The notes beneath the pieces were generated by a model. That model had not been told where the DNA came from. It saw only the letters and a program-made list of their open reading frames with translations, and made no database searches. 47,049 nt of DNA from Peribacillus psychrosaccharolyticus ATCC 23296 (GTDB taxonomy: Bacteria > Bacillota > Bacilli > Bacillales > DSM-1321). Positions 33,409 through 43,635 of the stretch are shown here, in pieces. Both the position numbers and the translations under genes were made by a program. The stretch spans positions 1 to 47,049 of the forward strand of contig NZ_AJTN02000207.1 in assembly GCF_000305495.1 (NCBI RefSeq), read 5' to 3'. The stretch's first letter is position 1. The number at the start of each line of letters is the position of its first letter.

Positions 33409-33846
33409 ATGAAATCATTCTTACGTATTGTTCTTTCAATTATTCCATTTATTTATATGGCGCTCATTTGGTATATGTCTAGTAACCCTGATGATTTAAT
33501 TCTTGATTTGCCTTCCTCTGCTACAGACCGGTTCATCAAAGAAGCTCTTCATCTAATCGAATTCGCCATTCTTTATGTATTATTTGTTGTGGCTCTTGCG
33601 GCTAATCATAAGCTCACAGCCGCTGCCAGTTTAACTGCAGCGATTATTGCAGGGCTTTACGGAATCATTGATGAACTCCATCAATCCTTTGTTCCCGCCC
33701 GCTCAGCCACCCTCATAGACGCAATAAAGGACATTGTCGGTGTGTTGGCCGTTTATTTTCATATTCAGTATCATTATTTTAAGCACCAAAGAGGATTTTT
33801 AACGGTTATTGAAAGAATCCTGCCTAAAAAGCTGCGCGACGCATAA
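33409..33846 (+). CDS. VanZ-like membrane protein
   Basis: Integral membrane protein of 145 residues with four predicted helices. It carries the VanZ pattern: a polar loop after helix 1 (SSNPDD), KEALHLIEFAILYVLF, GIIDELHQSFVPARSATLID and IKDIVGVLAVYF. VanZ-like proteins are widespread in Firmicutes; teicoplanin resistance is known only for a few, so no resistance should be inferred. It is the only plus-strand gene in the spo/mur block, with its own terminator. Confidence 0.88.
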   Translation: MKSFLRIVLSIIPFIYMALIWYMSSNPDDLILDLPSSATDRFIKEALHLIEFAILYVLFVVALAANHKLTAAASLTAAIIAGLYGIIDELHQSFVPARSATLIDAIKDIVGVLAVYFHIQYHYFKHQRGFLTVIERILPKKLRDA

Positions 33847-33849
33847 ATA

Positions 33850-33883
33850 AAAGACCCTCCACATATTCGTGTGGAGGGTCTTT
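33850..33883. terminator. Bidirectional terminator between VanZ-like gene and spoIID
   Basis: A 14-bp perfect stem AAAGACCCTCCACA/TGTGGAGGGTCTTT with a 6-base loop. Confidence 0.92.
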
Positions 33884-33896
33884 GCGATACACTGAT

Positions 33897-34931
33897 TTAT
33901 TTTTTAGCCGTGACTGTATTGAGCATAGTGGCGGATGATTGGACCTTAACACCCTGATAATAGTATTGAACGATCTCTTTATAGTTTTTTCCTTCTTCAG
34001 CCATACCGTTTGCTCCATACTGACTCATTCCGACTCCATGGCCATAGCCTTTCGTAGATATAACAATTTGATCACCCTTGCGCTCCCAGGTGAAATCCGT
34101 AGAGGACAAACCTAATTTTTCTCTAATTTGCTGTCCAGTCAGTTTTTTTCCTCCAATTTCAACACTTGCTACTCGTTTCCCTGCAGTTCGACTCTTCACC
34201 GATCCTACGGTCTCTCCTGTTGGCAGCTTAACGCCTAGCTTGTTTTCAAAGTTCGCAAGAGGAATAACTGTTTTATGGTGAAACTCTGGTGATTCTTTAT
34301 CCCAAGGGCTTGAGACACTTTTTAAATAAGGATACGGACTGCTCCAATAATCTTCTGAGTTCTCTGTATACCCATTGCTTGTTGAAAAGAAGGTGGCCGT
34401 TATCGGTTTTCCATTATAGGTTAATACTTGACTTTCCGTTTGTTTGACTGCATTTTTTACTTTTTTGAGGTTTTTTGAATAGTTCGTTCCCCAGGCTTTC
34501 TTTAGTTCGGCATCGTCCTTGTAAACTTGGTGCAGGACCGTATCTGTAACGTCCGCTCCCTTAGGCACCCCTAATCGGTTCCCGCTGACCAGTTGATTCA
34601 CAATGTATGTCCTTGCCGCTAAAGCTTGTGCTTTTAATGCCTCTAATTCAAATTTTATGGGCATCTCTGCTGAAACTACCCCTACCAAATAGGTCTCTAG
34701 TGGAATGTCTTGAATTTTCTCCATCGATGATCGATAGACAGCCACGTCAATCTCTGGTGCAGAATCGACTTTTTTGGCTTTCTTTTCACCGGTTTTCTGT
34801 TCATTTAAGTTCTCCGCTAGTTTTCCGTCTGAAGTATCTGATGAAAAGGGAAGTACAAGTACGGCTGGGATGATTATAACTACAAACGCTACTACTAAGA
34901 ATAGATTGACCATCGGTTTAAATGCTTTCAA
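33897..34931 (-). CDS. spoIID: Stage II sporulation protein D (SpoIID)
   Basis: Lytic transglycosylase of 344 residues that cleaves glycan strands during engulfment, anchored by an N-terminal helix (about 8-28). The catalytic Glu lies in VGVVSAEMP (E89, B. subtilis E88). Other family motifs: LKAQALAARTYIV, FFSTSNGYTE, and GYGHGVGMSQYGANGMAEEG. It starts at TTG 34931, about 10 bases after GGGAGG; an out-of-frame ATG with a six-codon frame overlaps this start. It follows murA, as in B. subtilis. Confidence 0.95.
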   Translation of the reverse strand: MKAFKPMVNLFLVVAFVVIIIPAVLVLPFSSDTSDGKLAENLNEQKTGEKKAKKVDSAPEIDVAVYRSSMEKIQDIPLETYLVGVVSAEMPIKFELEALKAQALAARTYIVNQLVSGNRLGVPKGADVTDTVLHQVYKDDAELKKAWGTNYSKNLKKVKNAVKQTESQVLTYNGKPITATFFSTSNGYTENSEDYWSSPYPYLKSVSSPWDKESPEFHHKTVIPLANFENKLGVKLPTGETVGSVKSRTAGKRVASVEIGGKKLTGQQIREKLGLSSTDFTWERKGDQIVISTKGYGHGVGMSQYGANGMAEEGKNYKEIVQYYYQGVKVQSSATMLNTVTAKK

Positions 34932-35090
34932 TATCCATATGCCTCCCTATACAACCTGTAGTGATTACATAGTGTCCTTGACCAAACAATTCGTTCTCCC
35001 CTCCTAAGACAAGTGGTTTCTGGCCAAGAGACGTTTTTTTATCCACTACAACTATATGGGGCAGGCCGTATAAATATGTCTGTAAACATA

Positions 35091-35127
35091 ACAAAAGACC
35101 AGCTCACATGAGTGAGCTGGTCTTTTG
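35091..35127 (-). terminator. Terminator between murA and spoIID
   Basis: A long perfect stem ACAAAAGACCAGCTCAC/GTGAGCTGGTCTTTTGT with ATGA loop. The T tract is part of the stem. Confidence 0.85.
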
Positions 35128-35145
35128 TGAAACTAGTAAATTATC

Positions 35146-36444
35146 TTATGCGTTCATATCGGCAATTGTTTTTTCTGCAGGTGCTTCTACGTTTACACGT
35201 TCAATTTCTGCACCAAGAGCAGCTAATTTACCATGGAAATTAACGTATCCGCGGTCAAGATGCTTCAATTCAGTCACACGTGTGATTCCATCAGCTACTA
35301 AACCATTTAGAATTAACGCAGCTGCTGCACGAAGGTCGGTAGCAGCAACTTCAGCTCCCTGAGTGTTAGATGGACCATTCAAAATAACAGAACGTCCTTC
35401 AATTTTCACATCAGCATTCATGCGGCGGAATTCTTCCACATGCATGAAACGATTTTCGAAAACAGTTTCAGTAATCATACTTGTTCCTTTAGCGCGTAAT
35501 AACAAGGCCATCATTTGTGATTGCATATCAGTTGGGAAACCTGGATGCGGCATTGTTTTAATATCAACCGCTTTTAGGTTATCTTTCCCGATGATGCGCA
35601 GACCATCTTCTTCTTCATGAATTTCTACGCCCATTTCTTCCATTTTGGCAATTAACGAGCTTAGGTGTTCAGGGACAGCTCCTTGAACAAGAACATTTCC
35701 CTTTGTTATTGCAGCAGCGACCATAAAGGTACCGGCTTCAATACGGTCAGGAATAATCGCATGCTCTGTTCCAAATAACTGTTTAACCCCTTCAATTTTA
35801 ATTGTTCCAGTTCCTGCGCCTTTTACTCTTGCACCCATTTTATTCAGGAAATTAGCAAGATCGACAATCTCAGGTTCCTTCGCAACGTTTTCAAGGACTG
35901 TGGTTCCCTCAGCAAGTGTTGCTGCCATCATAATGTTTTCAGTAGCTCCAACGCTTGGGAAGTCAAGATACACTCTTGCACCCTTCAAACGTCCGTCTAC
36001 TTCTGCATCGATAAAGCCATTTCCAACTTTAACGCGGGCTCCCATTGCTTCAAAGCCCTTCAAATGCTGATCAATAGGACGTGAACCGATTGCACACCCT
36101 CCAGGTAGTGCTACACGAGCGCGGCCATTTCTAGCCAATAAAGATCCCATTACTAGAACTGAGGCACGCATTTTACTTACATATTCAAACGGTGCTTCGT
36201 CTAATAAATCTTTAGATGCATCTACAGTAACTTGATTATTTTGAAAGGCAACCTCTGCATTAAGATTGCGCAGTACTTCATTTATTGTATATACATCGGA
36301 AAGCGTCGGCACGTCTTTAATGATACTTTTCCCGTCACTTGCTAATAATGTTGCAGCGATAACCGGCAAAACGGCGTTTTTTGCTCCCTCTACTTTAACT
36401 GTACCGCTAAGCCTTTTTCCGCCGCGGACGATGATATTTTCCAA
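35146..36444 (-). CDS. murAA: UDP-N-acetylglucosamine 1-carboxyvinyltransferase MurAA
   Basis: First committed enzyme of peptidoglycan synthesis: transfers enolpyruvate from PEP to UDP-GlcNAc in the cytoplasm. It has 432 residues, with catalytic Cys117 in [12 protein letters not shown] (the fosfomycin-reactive residue), Lys22 in [10 protein letters not shown], and the two-domain EPSP-synthase repeat. Position between ywmB and spoIID identifies the MurAA paralogue. The ATG follows a GGGAATA-type site; it is probably cotranscribed with ywmB. Confidence 0.95.
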   Translation of the reverse strand: MENIIVRGGKRLSGTVKVEGAKNAVLPVIAATLLASDGKSIIKDVPTLSDVYTINEVLRNLNAEVAFQNNQVTVDASKDLLDEAPFEYVSKMRASVLVMGSLLARNGRARVALPGGCAIGSRPIDQHLKGFEAMGARVKVGNGFIDAEVDGRLKGARVYLDFPSVGATENIMMAATLAEGTTVLENVAKEPEIVDLANFLNKMGARVKGAGTGTIKIEGVKQLFGTEHAIIPDRIEAGTFMVAAAITKGNVLVQGAVPEHLSSLIAKMEEMGVEIHEEEDGLRIIGKDNLKAVDIKTMPHPGFPTDMQSQMMALLLRAKGTSMITETVFENRFMHVEEFRRMNADVKIEGRSVILNGPSNTQGAEVAATDLRAAAALILNGLVADGITRVTELKHLDRGYVNFHGKLAALGAEIERVNVEAPAEKTIADMNA

Positions 36445-36476
36445 AAGTATTCCCCTCCGCGTCCATTTTCTCTATA

Positions 36477-37229
36477 TTAATATTCAAACGTTACGATTGG
36501 TGTGCCGACTACAAATGTAGTCTTTCCACTCAACCCTTCTGTTCTCAAGGCAAGTTGCAAATTCAAATGATGTTTTTTTTCCAGGTATTGATCAAACAAG
36601 CTGGTTTGTCCTGAAACTGATATGAAATTTGGTTCTTTCATGCTTTCGATTGTTTTCCCCTTAAATACACCTAACAGCCTTGTTATCTCTGAGGTTAAAA
36701 CCGTATCCATAGTATCACTGATTGTCCCTTGAATACAAGAAAAAATTAGCGGTTTTTCACGAAATATGTCATCCGTTCTTTTTTCAAATGTAGTTGTGAA
36801 AAAAGATTTGGCTTCGTGATCCCAGTGACTGCCCTTAACCTCATATATGATATACGTTACCATTTGGTTATTTTCGCGGGTAGACATCAAATTAATAATT
36901 TCTTTGTTTTTCGTTTCAGCATTCGTATATGTTCCAATCGCCTTCCAACCACTGGCGTTGTTCTCATGCTTCCAGATAAATAAAGGGAAATCAGCTTTGA
37001 GCTTATTCACTTCACTTTCAAAACTATGCTGGTCTTTAATACTCAACGTTCTTTCCCTAGCATAGACTGACCACGACTCAATAGTGAGATTTTCTTCTTT
37101 CTCAATCAATTCAGTCATTGTAACTATGTCCGTTTTATCCTTGGCCATAATCGTACTATTCCCAAACAACATCGCTATCAAACCAAGTATCACTATGTAT
37201 GAAAACATTTTTTTTATATTACTAGACAT
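36477..37229 (-). CDS. ywmB: YwmB family protein
   Basis: Secreted or membrane-tethered protein of 250 residues, conserved in sporeformers between ywzB and murAA; function unknown. It has an N-terminal hydrophobic segment (about 9-25, then STIMAKD) that looks like a signal peptide. The family is often annotated 'TATA-box binding' on the basis of its fold only. I chose ATG 37229, 8 bases after GAGAGGGG; the frame is open upstream to 37280 but without a ribosome binding site. Confidence 0.82.
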   Translation of the reverse strand: MSSNIKKMFSYIVILGLIAMLFGNSTIMAKDKTDIVTMTELIEKEENLTIESWSVYARERTLSIKDQHSFESEVNKLKADFPLFIWKHENNASGWKAIGTYTNAETKNKEIINLMSTRENNQMVTYIIYEVKGSHWDHEAKSFFTTTFEKRTDDIFREKPLIFSCIQGTISDTMDTVLTSEITRLLGVFKGKTIESMKEPNFISVSGQTSLFDQYLEKKHHLNLQLALRTEGLSGKTTFVVGTPIVTFEY

Positions 37230-37393
37230 GTTTATTACCCCTCTCCTTATCTCTAGTTTTTCCATAGAGTGGGAGGGCATACTTAGTACTTATCGTCAGT
37301 TACTGACAAAATTTGATACTCATGAACGTTTTTTCTAAAATAAGACATTTACGTTACTTTCTTCACAAGCAATGAGAAAAAATAAATACGTTC

Positions 37394-37633
37394 TTAGTTG
37401 CTATACAAAAACGGCAGCTGATTTGAAAAGCCTAGGTAATCCAAAAAGAAGTTGCTGACAGTTGATCCAATGGCAATGGTTAGCAGGATATAAAGTACTC
37501 TTGCCTTCAGCACCGAATTTGATCTTAACAATTTATCAAAATTCAAGGCTTGAAGTGCCCACCAAGTAATGGCAATGAAAAACAGGTGTGCTGTAATTCC
37601 AATCAAGGCCTGTTGTCCAAGAACTGAAAACAT
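37394..37633 (-). CDS. ywzB: YwzB, DUF1146 family membrane protein
   Basis: Membrane protein of 79 residues with two transmembrane helices (about 10-29 and 45-65) and the family ending SNFFLDYLGFSNQLPFLY. I chose ATG 37633, just after AGGAGGG; the frame is open up to 37666. Its place between the respiratory operon and ywmB matches B. subtilis, where ywzB follows the atp region. Function unknown. Confidence 0.85.
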   Translation of the reverse strand: MFSVLGQQALIGITAHLFFIAITWWALQALNFDKLLRSNSVLKARVLYILLTIAIGSTVSNFFLDYLGFSNQLPFLYSN

Positions 37634-37820
37634 TAAATCCCTCCTAAAAAGACACCCGATTACCATTCTATCACATTACTCATGTGAATTTGGAATAAAA
37701 AAGGAAAATTCTTCAGAATTATCTCTTTACCCACTCTTCCCACTATACACCACGAAGATCGAACATACAAAATACAGATTCTCCTATTTTTATTTCTCCC
37801 CTTTTCAGTTCTCTATTCAC

Positions 37821-37853
37821 AAAAAAAACCTACAGCGTCTTGTCTGTAGGTTT
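37821..37853 (-). terminator. Terminator of the nuo operon
   Basis: AAACCTACAG, 8-base loop, CTGTAGGTTT, then a further T5 on the minus strand, 12 bases after nuoN. Confidence 0.92.
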
Positions 37854-37864
37854 CGTCTTTGTTA

Positions 37865-39379
37865 TTAAAAATCGAGTAAATCACCAAAATGCTGGTGAAA
37901 AAAATCTAATGCAATGTTCGGTGCAAGACCGAACAAAATGGTCATTAGGACACAGACAGCTACAAGAATGTTTATCCCTGCGGGTACTTTAGGTTTTGTT
38001 TGTATGATCGACGATCTGAGAAATAATTGAACTAGAATGCCAAAGTAATAGATATACGAGATCACGGTTGTTCCAGCCATGATTGCGGCGAGTACATAAA
38101 AACCTGGATCTACAGCAAAGGCTCCGAGGAAAATCGATACTTTGGCAATAAACCCTGCCGTACCAGGTATTCCAGCCAGACTCAGAATAGAGATCCCCAT
38201 TGCCACAGCCAGCCACGGGGAGCGCTGATATAAGCCAGTCAGCATGTCAATTCCCTCTTGCTCTGTATTGCCTGAAACAACTTGAATGACTGCAAAAGCA
38301 CCTAAATTCATAAACAAATAAGCGAGTAAATAAAACCAAAACGTGTCGAATAGGAAGTATTGACCACCCAATGTCGCAAATGCTACTAATAAATAACCTG
38401 CGTGGGCAATACTCGAATAAGCAAAAAGCCGTTTTAGGTTTCGCTGCCTTAGGGCAACTACATTCCCTATGATCATCGTGATGCCTGCCAAAAAGGCAAT
38501 GTAAATGGAATTACTTTCAAAAAAGCTGAACGCACCGACTGCGTCTCCCCATACTTCTCGATACAAACTGAGCAAGATTCGGAGAATAATAGCAAATCCA
38601 GCTGTTTTAGACACTACACTTAAAAATGCGGTGACGGGTATTGGTGCACCCTGATAAACATCTGGAGCCCACATATGAAAGGGTGCGGAAGCAATTTTGA
38701 AAGATAACCCAACAAGGACCATGAAAAAGGCGAGCCCGAATAAGTAAAGAAATTGGGTATCGACGGTTTCCTTCATAATGATACTCATAGCCTTGAGATT
38801 TGTAGAGCCAGTCAGCCCGTAAAGATAGCTCATCCCAAACAAAGTGATCGCTGTCGAAATACCTCCGCTGATTACATACTTCATTGCCGCTTCATTGGAA
38901 GCCGTATGATGCTTGCGTATTCCCGCTAATATATAAGAAGAAATCGACAAAAGTTCCAAACCGATGAACAGAGTAATTAAATCTCCGCTCGACGTCATAA
39001 TCATGGCTCCAAGTAAGGCTGTAAGGAACAAATAATAAAATTCTCCGCGCTGTTCCTTCATCCCCTCTTTGGGTTCATAGCTCTCGGCAAGCAGCATCAC
39101 AAACGCTGCACCTACAAGTAAAAGCATTTTAAAGGCTTTTGCAAATGAATCAAGTCTAAATGAATCATCGAGGATACTGACCACTTCTATCGGCAATACC
39201 GCTAGCAGGGACAGTAAGGATAGGAGAATTCCAATTAATCCAATCCACGCAAGCCTTCTTCGTTTAATATATGGCGGCCAAAATAAATCTAAAAGCGTTA
39301 GTAACACAGTTGTACCAAGGATGATAAACTCAGGTATCATGGCTTCCCAGTGATAATTCAGCATGGTCTGAAGATCCAA
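37865..39379 (-). CDS. nuoN: NADH-quinone oxidoreductase subunit N
   Basis: Antiporter-like proton-pumping subunit of respiratory complex I, 504 residues and about 14 transmembrane helices. Typical text: GLELLSISSYILAGIRKHHT (with the conserved Glu of the pump), MWAPDVYQGAPIPVTAFLSV and SSIAHAGYLLVAF. Last gene of the operon. It starts at TTG 39379, after GGGAGGTGA that overlaps the end of nuoM; six bases separate the genes. Confidence 0.95.
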   Translation of the reverse strand: MDLQTMLNYHWEAMIPEFIILGTTVLLTLLDLFWPPYIKRRRLAWIGLIGILLSLLSLLAVLPIEVVSILDDSFRLDSFAKAFKMLLLVGAAFVMLLAESYEPKEGMKEQRGEFYYLFLTALLGAMIMTSSGDLITLFIGLELLSISSYILAGIRKHHTASNEAAMKYVISGGISTAITLFGMSYLYGLTGSTNLKAMSIIMKETVDTQFLYLFGLAFFMVLVGLSFKIASAPFHMWAPDVYQGAPIPVTAFLSVVSKTAGFAIILRILLSLYREVWGDAVGAFSFFESNSIYIAFLAGITMIIGNVVALRQRNLKRLFAYSSIAHAGYLLVAFATLGGQYFLFDTFWFYLLAYLFMNLGAFAVIQVVSGNTEQEGIDMLTGLYQRSPWLAVAMGISILSLAGIPGTAGFIAKVSIFLGAFAVDPGFYVLAAIMAGTTVISYIYYFGILVQLFLRSSIIQTKPKVPAGINILVAVCVLMTILFGLAPNIALDFFHQHFGDLLDF

Positions 39380-39385
39380 TTTTCA

Positions 39386-40900
39386 TCACCTCCCTATCCC
39401 GATCATGATTGCATCGAGTGTACGCTGCAGCGGCTCTCCGAGAAGAGATGGATATACCCCAATACTAACAATCAGGAGCAGGAGGATACCTGCTGGGATT
39501 TGCTGCAGCCAATTAAGATCTGTAAGATGTTCATATTTTTCTTTTTCTTTGCCAAAGGTTATGTCCAGCACGGCTCGAAGCATATAGACAGCTGTCATAA
39601 CGATACCGATTGAACCAATTGCAGCAAGCCATGGTTCGGATTTAAATAATCCTAAGAAAGCCAAAAACTCACTGACAAACCCGGACATCCCCGGTAAACC
39701 AAGGGAAGCAAATGAGCCTGCGAGGAGCCATCCTGATAATCGAGGGACGGTTTTAGCCAAGCCTCCGAGATCTGAAATGAGTGAGGTATCCGTCTTTTCC
39801 TGAATAATTCCCACCAAGTAAAATAACAGGGCAGCGATTAATCCGTGCGACACAACCTGAAAGACAGCTCCCTGAACTCCAGCTGCTTGTAATGAGCCAA
39901 GCCCGATCAACACAACTCCCATATGTGAAATTGAAGAGTACGCTAATACTCGTTTGAAGTCTGTCTGAATGAACGCCATAAACGCTCCATATAGAAAGTT
40001 AATTACACCAAGCACCGCTAAGTAAATAGCAACAGATTTGAATTGTTCAGGGAAGATTCCCATTCCGAAGCGGATCATCCCGTAAGCCCCTATTTTCAAC
40101 AACACACCTGCATGAAGCATCACGATTGGGGTTGGGGCTTCAACATGTACCATAACCATCCAGCGGTGCATTGGAAAGATTGGCAGTTTAATAGCAAAAG
40201 CTGCCACTAATCCGACTAACAGGGCATACTTCATGGTTGCGGAGATAGGAGCAATAGTCGGCACACCGCCAATTGTAATGATATGTGTTAACGCTTGAAT
40301 ATTCGTGGTTCCTGCACGGGCGAAAAGAATCATAATCACGATTAGGAGAATGGCTGAACCAATCCCGTTATAAAGTAAAAAGCTATATGCTGCTTTTTCT
40401 TTTTCTGCAAATCCCCATTTACCGACTAAAAAGAAGGCGGAGATCAGGGTGAGTTCAAAAAAGAGGAAAAAGAGCACCAAGTTTTGAGCCGTAAATACAC
40501 CAAGCATTCCAATCTCTAGAAACAGAAGCAGGACAAAATACCCCTTCCATTCTTTCTTAATGCTGTGTGAGGCGAACGCAGCAAGAGATGTTAGCAAAGC
40601 CGTCATCAAAACTAAAACAAGCGAAAAGCCGTCAATGGCCAGTTCATAATCAACTGTAAATAATTTCGCATCATACTGTGAAAGATTCCCAAATCGTATC
40701 CAATTATTCTTTATCGTAAAATCAGCCAGAGAAGCCCCGCTTGCATAGTATTGATAAAGAATCAAGGAAACCAACAGAGGCGGCACTGTTCCAATAAAGC
40801 CAAACATCTTCAGGTTACTTTCATGTTGTTTGGATGTGAGTAGAAGCAGTAAAATTCCCAAAATAGGCGAAAAAACAAGAACTGAGAGCAGGAATGTCAT
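39386..40900 (-). CDS. nuoM: NADH-quinone oxidoreductase subunit M
   Basis: Antiporter-like subunit of complex I, 504 residues, about 14 helices. Visible: FFFELTLISAFFLVGKWG (pump Glu), PMHRWMVMVHVEAPTPIVML, KIGAYGMIRF and YSSISHMGVVLIG. Overlaps nuoL by 4 bases (ATGA), so translation is coupled. Confidence 0.95.
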   Translation of the reverse strand: MTFLLSVLVFSPILGILLLLLTSKQHESNLKMFGFIGTVPPLLVSLILYQYYASGASLADFTIKNNWIRFGNLSQYDAKLFTVDYELAIDGFSLVLVLMTALLTSLAAFASHSIKKEWKGYFVLLLFLEIGMLGVFTAQNLVLFFLFFELTLISAFFLVGKWGFAEKEKAAYSFLLYNGIGSAILLIVIMILFARAGTTNIQALTHIITIGGVPTIAPISATMKYALLVGLVAAFAIKLPIFPMHRWMVMVHVEAPTPIVMLHAGVLLKIGAYGMIRFGMGIFPEQFKSVAIYLAVLGVINFLYGAFMAFIQTDFKRVLAYSSISHMGVVLIGLGSLQAAGVQGAVFQVVSHGLIAALLFYLVGIIQEKTDTSLISDLGGLAKTVPRLSGWLLAGSFASLGLPGMSGFVSEFLAFLGLFKSEPWLAAIGSIGIVMTAVYMLRAVLDITFGKEKEKYEHLTDLNWLQQIPAGILLLLIVSIGVYPSLLGEPLQRTLDAIMIGIGR

Positions 40901-42765
40901 CTAATTAACCCTCCTGTCAGCGCGTAGATAATGACTAAGACCGCTAAACCCGCGAATACGGCCACACCGTATACTTGCACTTGACCAGATTGAAGCCTAG
41001 CCCCAGCCGAACCAAGACTACGAATGGTTCCTGTTACTGCCCATTCGAATCCTCCTATAACAAAGCGTTCGATATATGAACAGAAAAGAGCCAGTCCCTT
41101 TACTGTTTTTCCAACTGTAAAGTAGTACGTTTCGTCGATAAAGTACTTATTGATAAGGGTAGTATTGATAAATGATCCTTCTTTAATAAGAAAGTTTCGG
41201 GAAATGGTCTGCTTCACATAGATTAAATAAGCTAGCAGGATGCCTGAAAGAGAAAAGACTGCCGCTGCCGCCATAATCCATGCAGGTCCTTCTGAATGAG
41301 CAGGCACAAGGAGAAATTTGTTGCCCTTAACCAGAAACTCTCCTAAATAACTTCCAAACCAAGGAGTCTGGATATATCCTGAGCAGACAGCCAAAATGCC
41401 TAATATGCCCATAGGCAGCACCATTGAAAAAGGTGATTCCTTACTGACAACTTCAGTCTTAGGCTGGCCCGTAAAGATAAGGAAAAAGAGCCTGAAGACA
41501 TAAAATGAAGTTAAAAAGGCTGTTATCATAGCAATCCAGAATAAAAGAAAGTTTCCATTGACCCAAGCCGATACGAGAATTTCATCTTTACTGAAAAACC
41601 CTGATAAAAGCGGCACACCTGAAATTGACAGAGCACCAATTAAAAATAAGGGACTTGTCAGCCTCATTTTTTTCCATAACCCGCCCATTTTATAAATATC
41701 CTGTGTATGTATAGCATGAATAATGCTGCCCGCGGCTAAAAACAGCAGGGCTTTAAAGAAAGCGTGTGTGAGCAAGTGAAAGATTCCTGCCGTATACCCT
41801 GCAGTACCTAAAGCAAGCATCATATATCCAAGTTGACTGATTGTTGAATACGCAAGAATCCGTTTAATATCTTTTTGAACCAGGGCAATAGATGCAGCAA
41901 AAATCGCTGTAAATCCGCCTATCACTGCTACTGTCTCCATAGCTGTAGAACTCGCTGAAAAGATTGGAAATGTTACTGCGACTAAATATACACCTGCCGC
42001 AACCATTGTCGCTGCATGAATTAATGCAGAAACAGGCGTTGGACCTTCCATTGCATCGGGGAGCCATGAATGAAGGGGGAACTGACCTGATTTCCCGACC
42101 GCTCCTGCGAAAAGTAACAGCGCAATAAGCGTTAACATTCCTCCTGATATCTCTCCAGCTCCAATGCTGCTAAAGATTTCTTGAAAGTCAAAACTGCCCG
42201 TTTTCCAAAATAAAAGGATAATCGCAATCAATAAACCAAGATCCCCAATTCTGGTCATAATAAAAGCCTTTTTAGCTGCCTCTTTGGCTTCTTTTTTATA
42301 AAAATAAAAGCCAATCAGTAAAAATGATCCTAGACCAACCAGCTCCCAGAAGAAATACAGCTGTAATAAATTGGGCGAAAGGACAAGTCCAAGCATGGCA
42401 AAGGTAAAGAATCCGAGGTACGTATAAAAAATGGAAAAACGCTTTTCCCCTTCCATATAACCCTTTGAATAGATTTGTACGAGACAGCTGACCAGCGAAA
42501 CCATAACCAGCAGCAACGTATTCAGTGCTGTCACTTCAAAGCCTGCCGTTATGTTCACCTCACCCGTTACAAGCCAGACTATTTCCTGTTTATAGGTGGG
42601 TGCATCTATTCGCTCAACTAAAACAATGACTGAACAGATAAAGGATACGAGTACCGCCAAAATCCCGATATAGGCCGCTGACTCTCTCAGCTGTTTGCCG
42701 AATATAAGCAGAATAACACTAGAAAACAGTGGAATCAGCGGTATAAGCCATGCATTCTCCATCAT
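40897..42765 (-). CDS. nuoL: NADH-quinone oxidoreductase subunit L
   Basis: Largest membrane pump subunit of complex I, 622 residues, with the C-terminal lateral helix region (after about 480) that runs along the membrane arm. Visible: FFWELVGLGSFLLIGFYFYK, PLHSWLPDAMEGPTPVSALI, and YSTISQLGYMMLALG. Two adjacent ATG codons follow AAAGGGGGC; the first is used here. It lies 32 bases after nuoK. Confidence 0.95.
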   Translation of the reverse strand: MMENAWLIPLIPLFSSVILLIFGKQLRESAAYIGILAVLVSFICSVIVLVERIDAPTYKQEIVWLVTGEVNITAGFEVTALNTLLLVMVSLVSCLVQIYSKGYMEGEKRFSIFYTYLGFFTFAMLGLVLSPNLLQLYFFWELVGLGSFLLIGFYFYKKEAKEAAKKAFIMTRIGDLGLLIAIILLFWKTGSFDFQEIFSSIGAGEISGGMLTLIALLLFAGAVGKSGQFPLHSWLPDAMEGPTPVSALIHAATMVAAGVYLVAVTFPIFSASSTAMETVAVIGGFTAIFAASIALVQKDIKRILAYSTISQLGYMMLALGTAGYTAGIFHLLTHAFFKALLFLAAGSIIHAIHTQDIYKMGGLWKKMRLTSPLFLIGALSISGVPLLSGFFSKDEILVSAWVNGNFLLFWIAMITAFLTSFYVFRLFFLIFTGQPKTEVVSKESPFSMVLPMGILGILAVCSGYIQTPWFGSYLGEFLVKGNKFLLVPAHSEGPAWIMAAAAVFSLSGILLAYLIYVKQTISRNFLIKEGSFINTTLINKYFIDETYYFTVGKTVKGLALFCSYIERFVIGGFEWAVTGTIRSLGSAGARLQSGQVQVYGVAVFAGLAVLVIIYALTGGLIR

Positions 42766-42797
42766 CGGTGTGTATGCCCCCTTTCATAGACCGTTAA

Positions 42798-43112
42798 CTA
42801 ATGCTTCAACGTATCCATTTCGTCAATATTCACGGTTTTCTTCCTGCGATATAAAGCCATCAATATGGCCAATCCTACGGCCGCTTCTGCAGCTGCTATG
42901 GTAATCGAAAATAAAGAAAAGACCTGTCCAGTTATCGATGGTGTTACGCCAAGCCTGCTAAAGGCAACAAAATTGATATTTGCAGCATTAAGCATGAGTT
43001 CAATCGAAATTAATACAATTACCGTATTACGTTTTGTTAACGCACCATATAGGCCGATACAAAATAGAACAAGTGCAAGAACAAGGTAAGCAGATAGAGG
43101 TACCTCCGTCAT
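42798..43112 (-). CDS. nuoK: NADH-quinone oxidoreductase subunit K
   Basis: Small three-helix membrane subunit of complex I, 104 residues. The conserved Glu in helix 2 ([19 protein letters not shown]) and the helix 3 Glu ([13 protein letters not shown]) of the proton path are present. The ATG overlaps the nuoJ stop (ATGA). Confidence 0.95.
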   Translation of the reverse strand: MTEVPLSAYLVLALVLFCIGLYGALTKRNTVIVLISIELMLNAANINFVAFSRLGVTPSITGQVFSLFSITIAAAEAAVGLAILMALYRRKKTVNIDEMDTLKH

Positions 43113-43635
43113 TGGCTTTCCCCCTCTTCTTCATCATCCGGTTTCTTTGCCAATGTTATTGCTCCAACAAGTGCCACAAGCAAAACCACTGAGGCAAGTT
43201 CAAACGGAATAACGTGTTTTGAAAAAAGTTCCACGCCAATTTGCTCTGTATTATTTTCATGTAAGGTACTTTCCTGACTCGCTATATCCAGGTTATAGAT
43301 TCCTATATACACGGCATAAGCAAAGCCTGCTATGGCAAGCAGCAGCACCCCGTGTTTCCAACGGTTTTTTTTGTGCTTGCTTCTGAATCATTATGCTTAG
43401 TTAACATGATCCCGAACAGCATGATAATCGTAATAGCTCCTGAATAAATTAAAACCTGCACAACAGCAACAAATTCAGCTGAAAGCAGAATAAAGATTCC
43501 GGCAATGCTAAGAAATGATAAGACTAGCGCAACTACCATATGAACGACCTTAGTCAGGTTTAACAATAAAACACCACCAAGTATGGCAGCTAGCGCAAGA
43601 ATGATAAATGCGAGAATCTCACCAGAAAAAGTCAT
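43109..43635 (-). pseudogene. nuoJ: NADH-quinone oxidoreductase subunit J, frameshifted in an A8 run
   Basis: Membrane subunit J of complex I, normally about 170-175 residues in one frame. It starts at ATG 43635 (overlapping the nuoI stop) and reads correctly through VVQVLIYSGAITIIMLFGIM. At 43365-43372 the minus strand has eight A; in this frame the protein ends 12 codons later (GNTGCCCLP). Adding one A restores NRWKHGVLLLAIAGF and a normal C-terminus ending at 43109, overlapping nuoK. The restored length is 175. All neighbouring nuo genes are intact, which favours a sequencing error or slippage-tolerated allele over a dead operon. Confidence 0.9.

Noticed and set aside
33409-33846. Glycopeptide resistance gene
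   Set aside because: VanZ-like proteins are common in Firmicutes, and no van cluster genes are nearby; resistance cannot be inferred.
43109-43348. A separate 79-residue membrane protein gene
   Set aside because: It is the C-terminal half of NuoJ after the A8 frameshift, and its end overlaps nuoK as NuoJ should.
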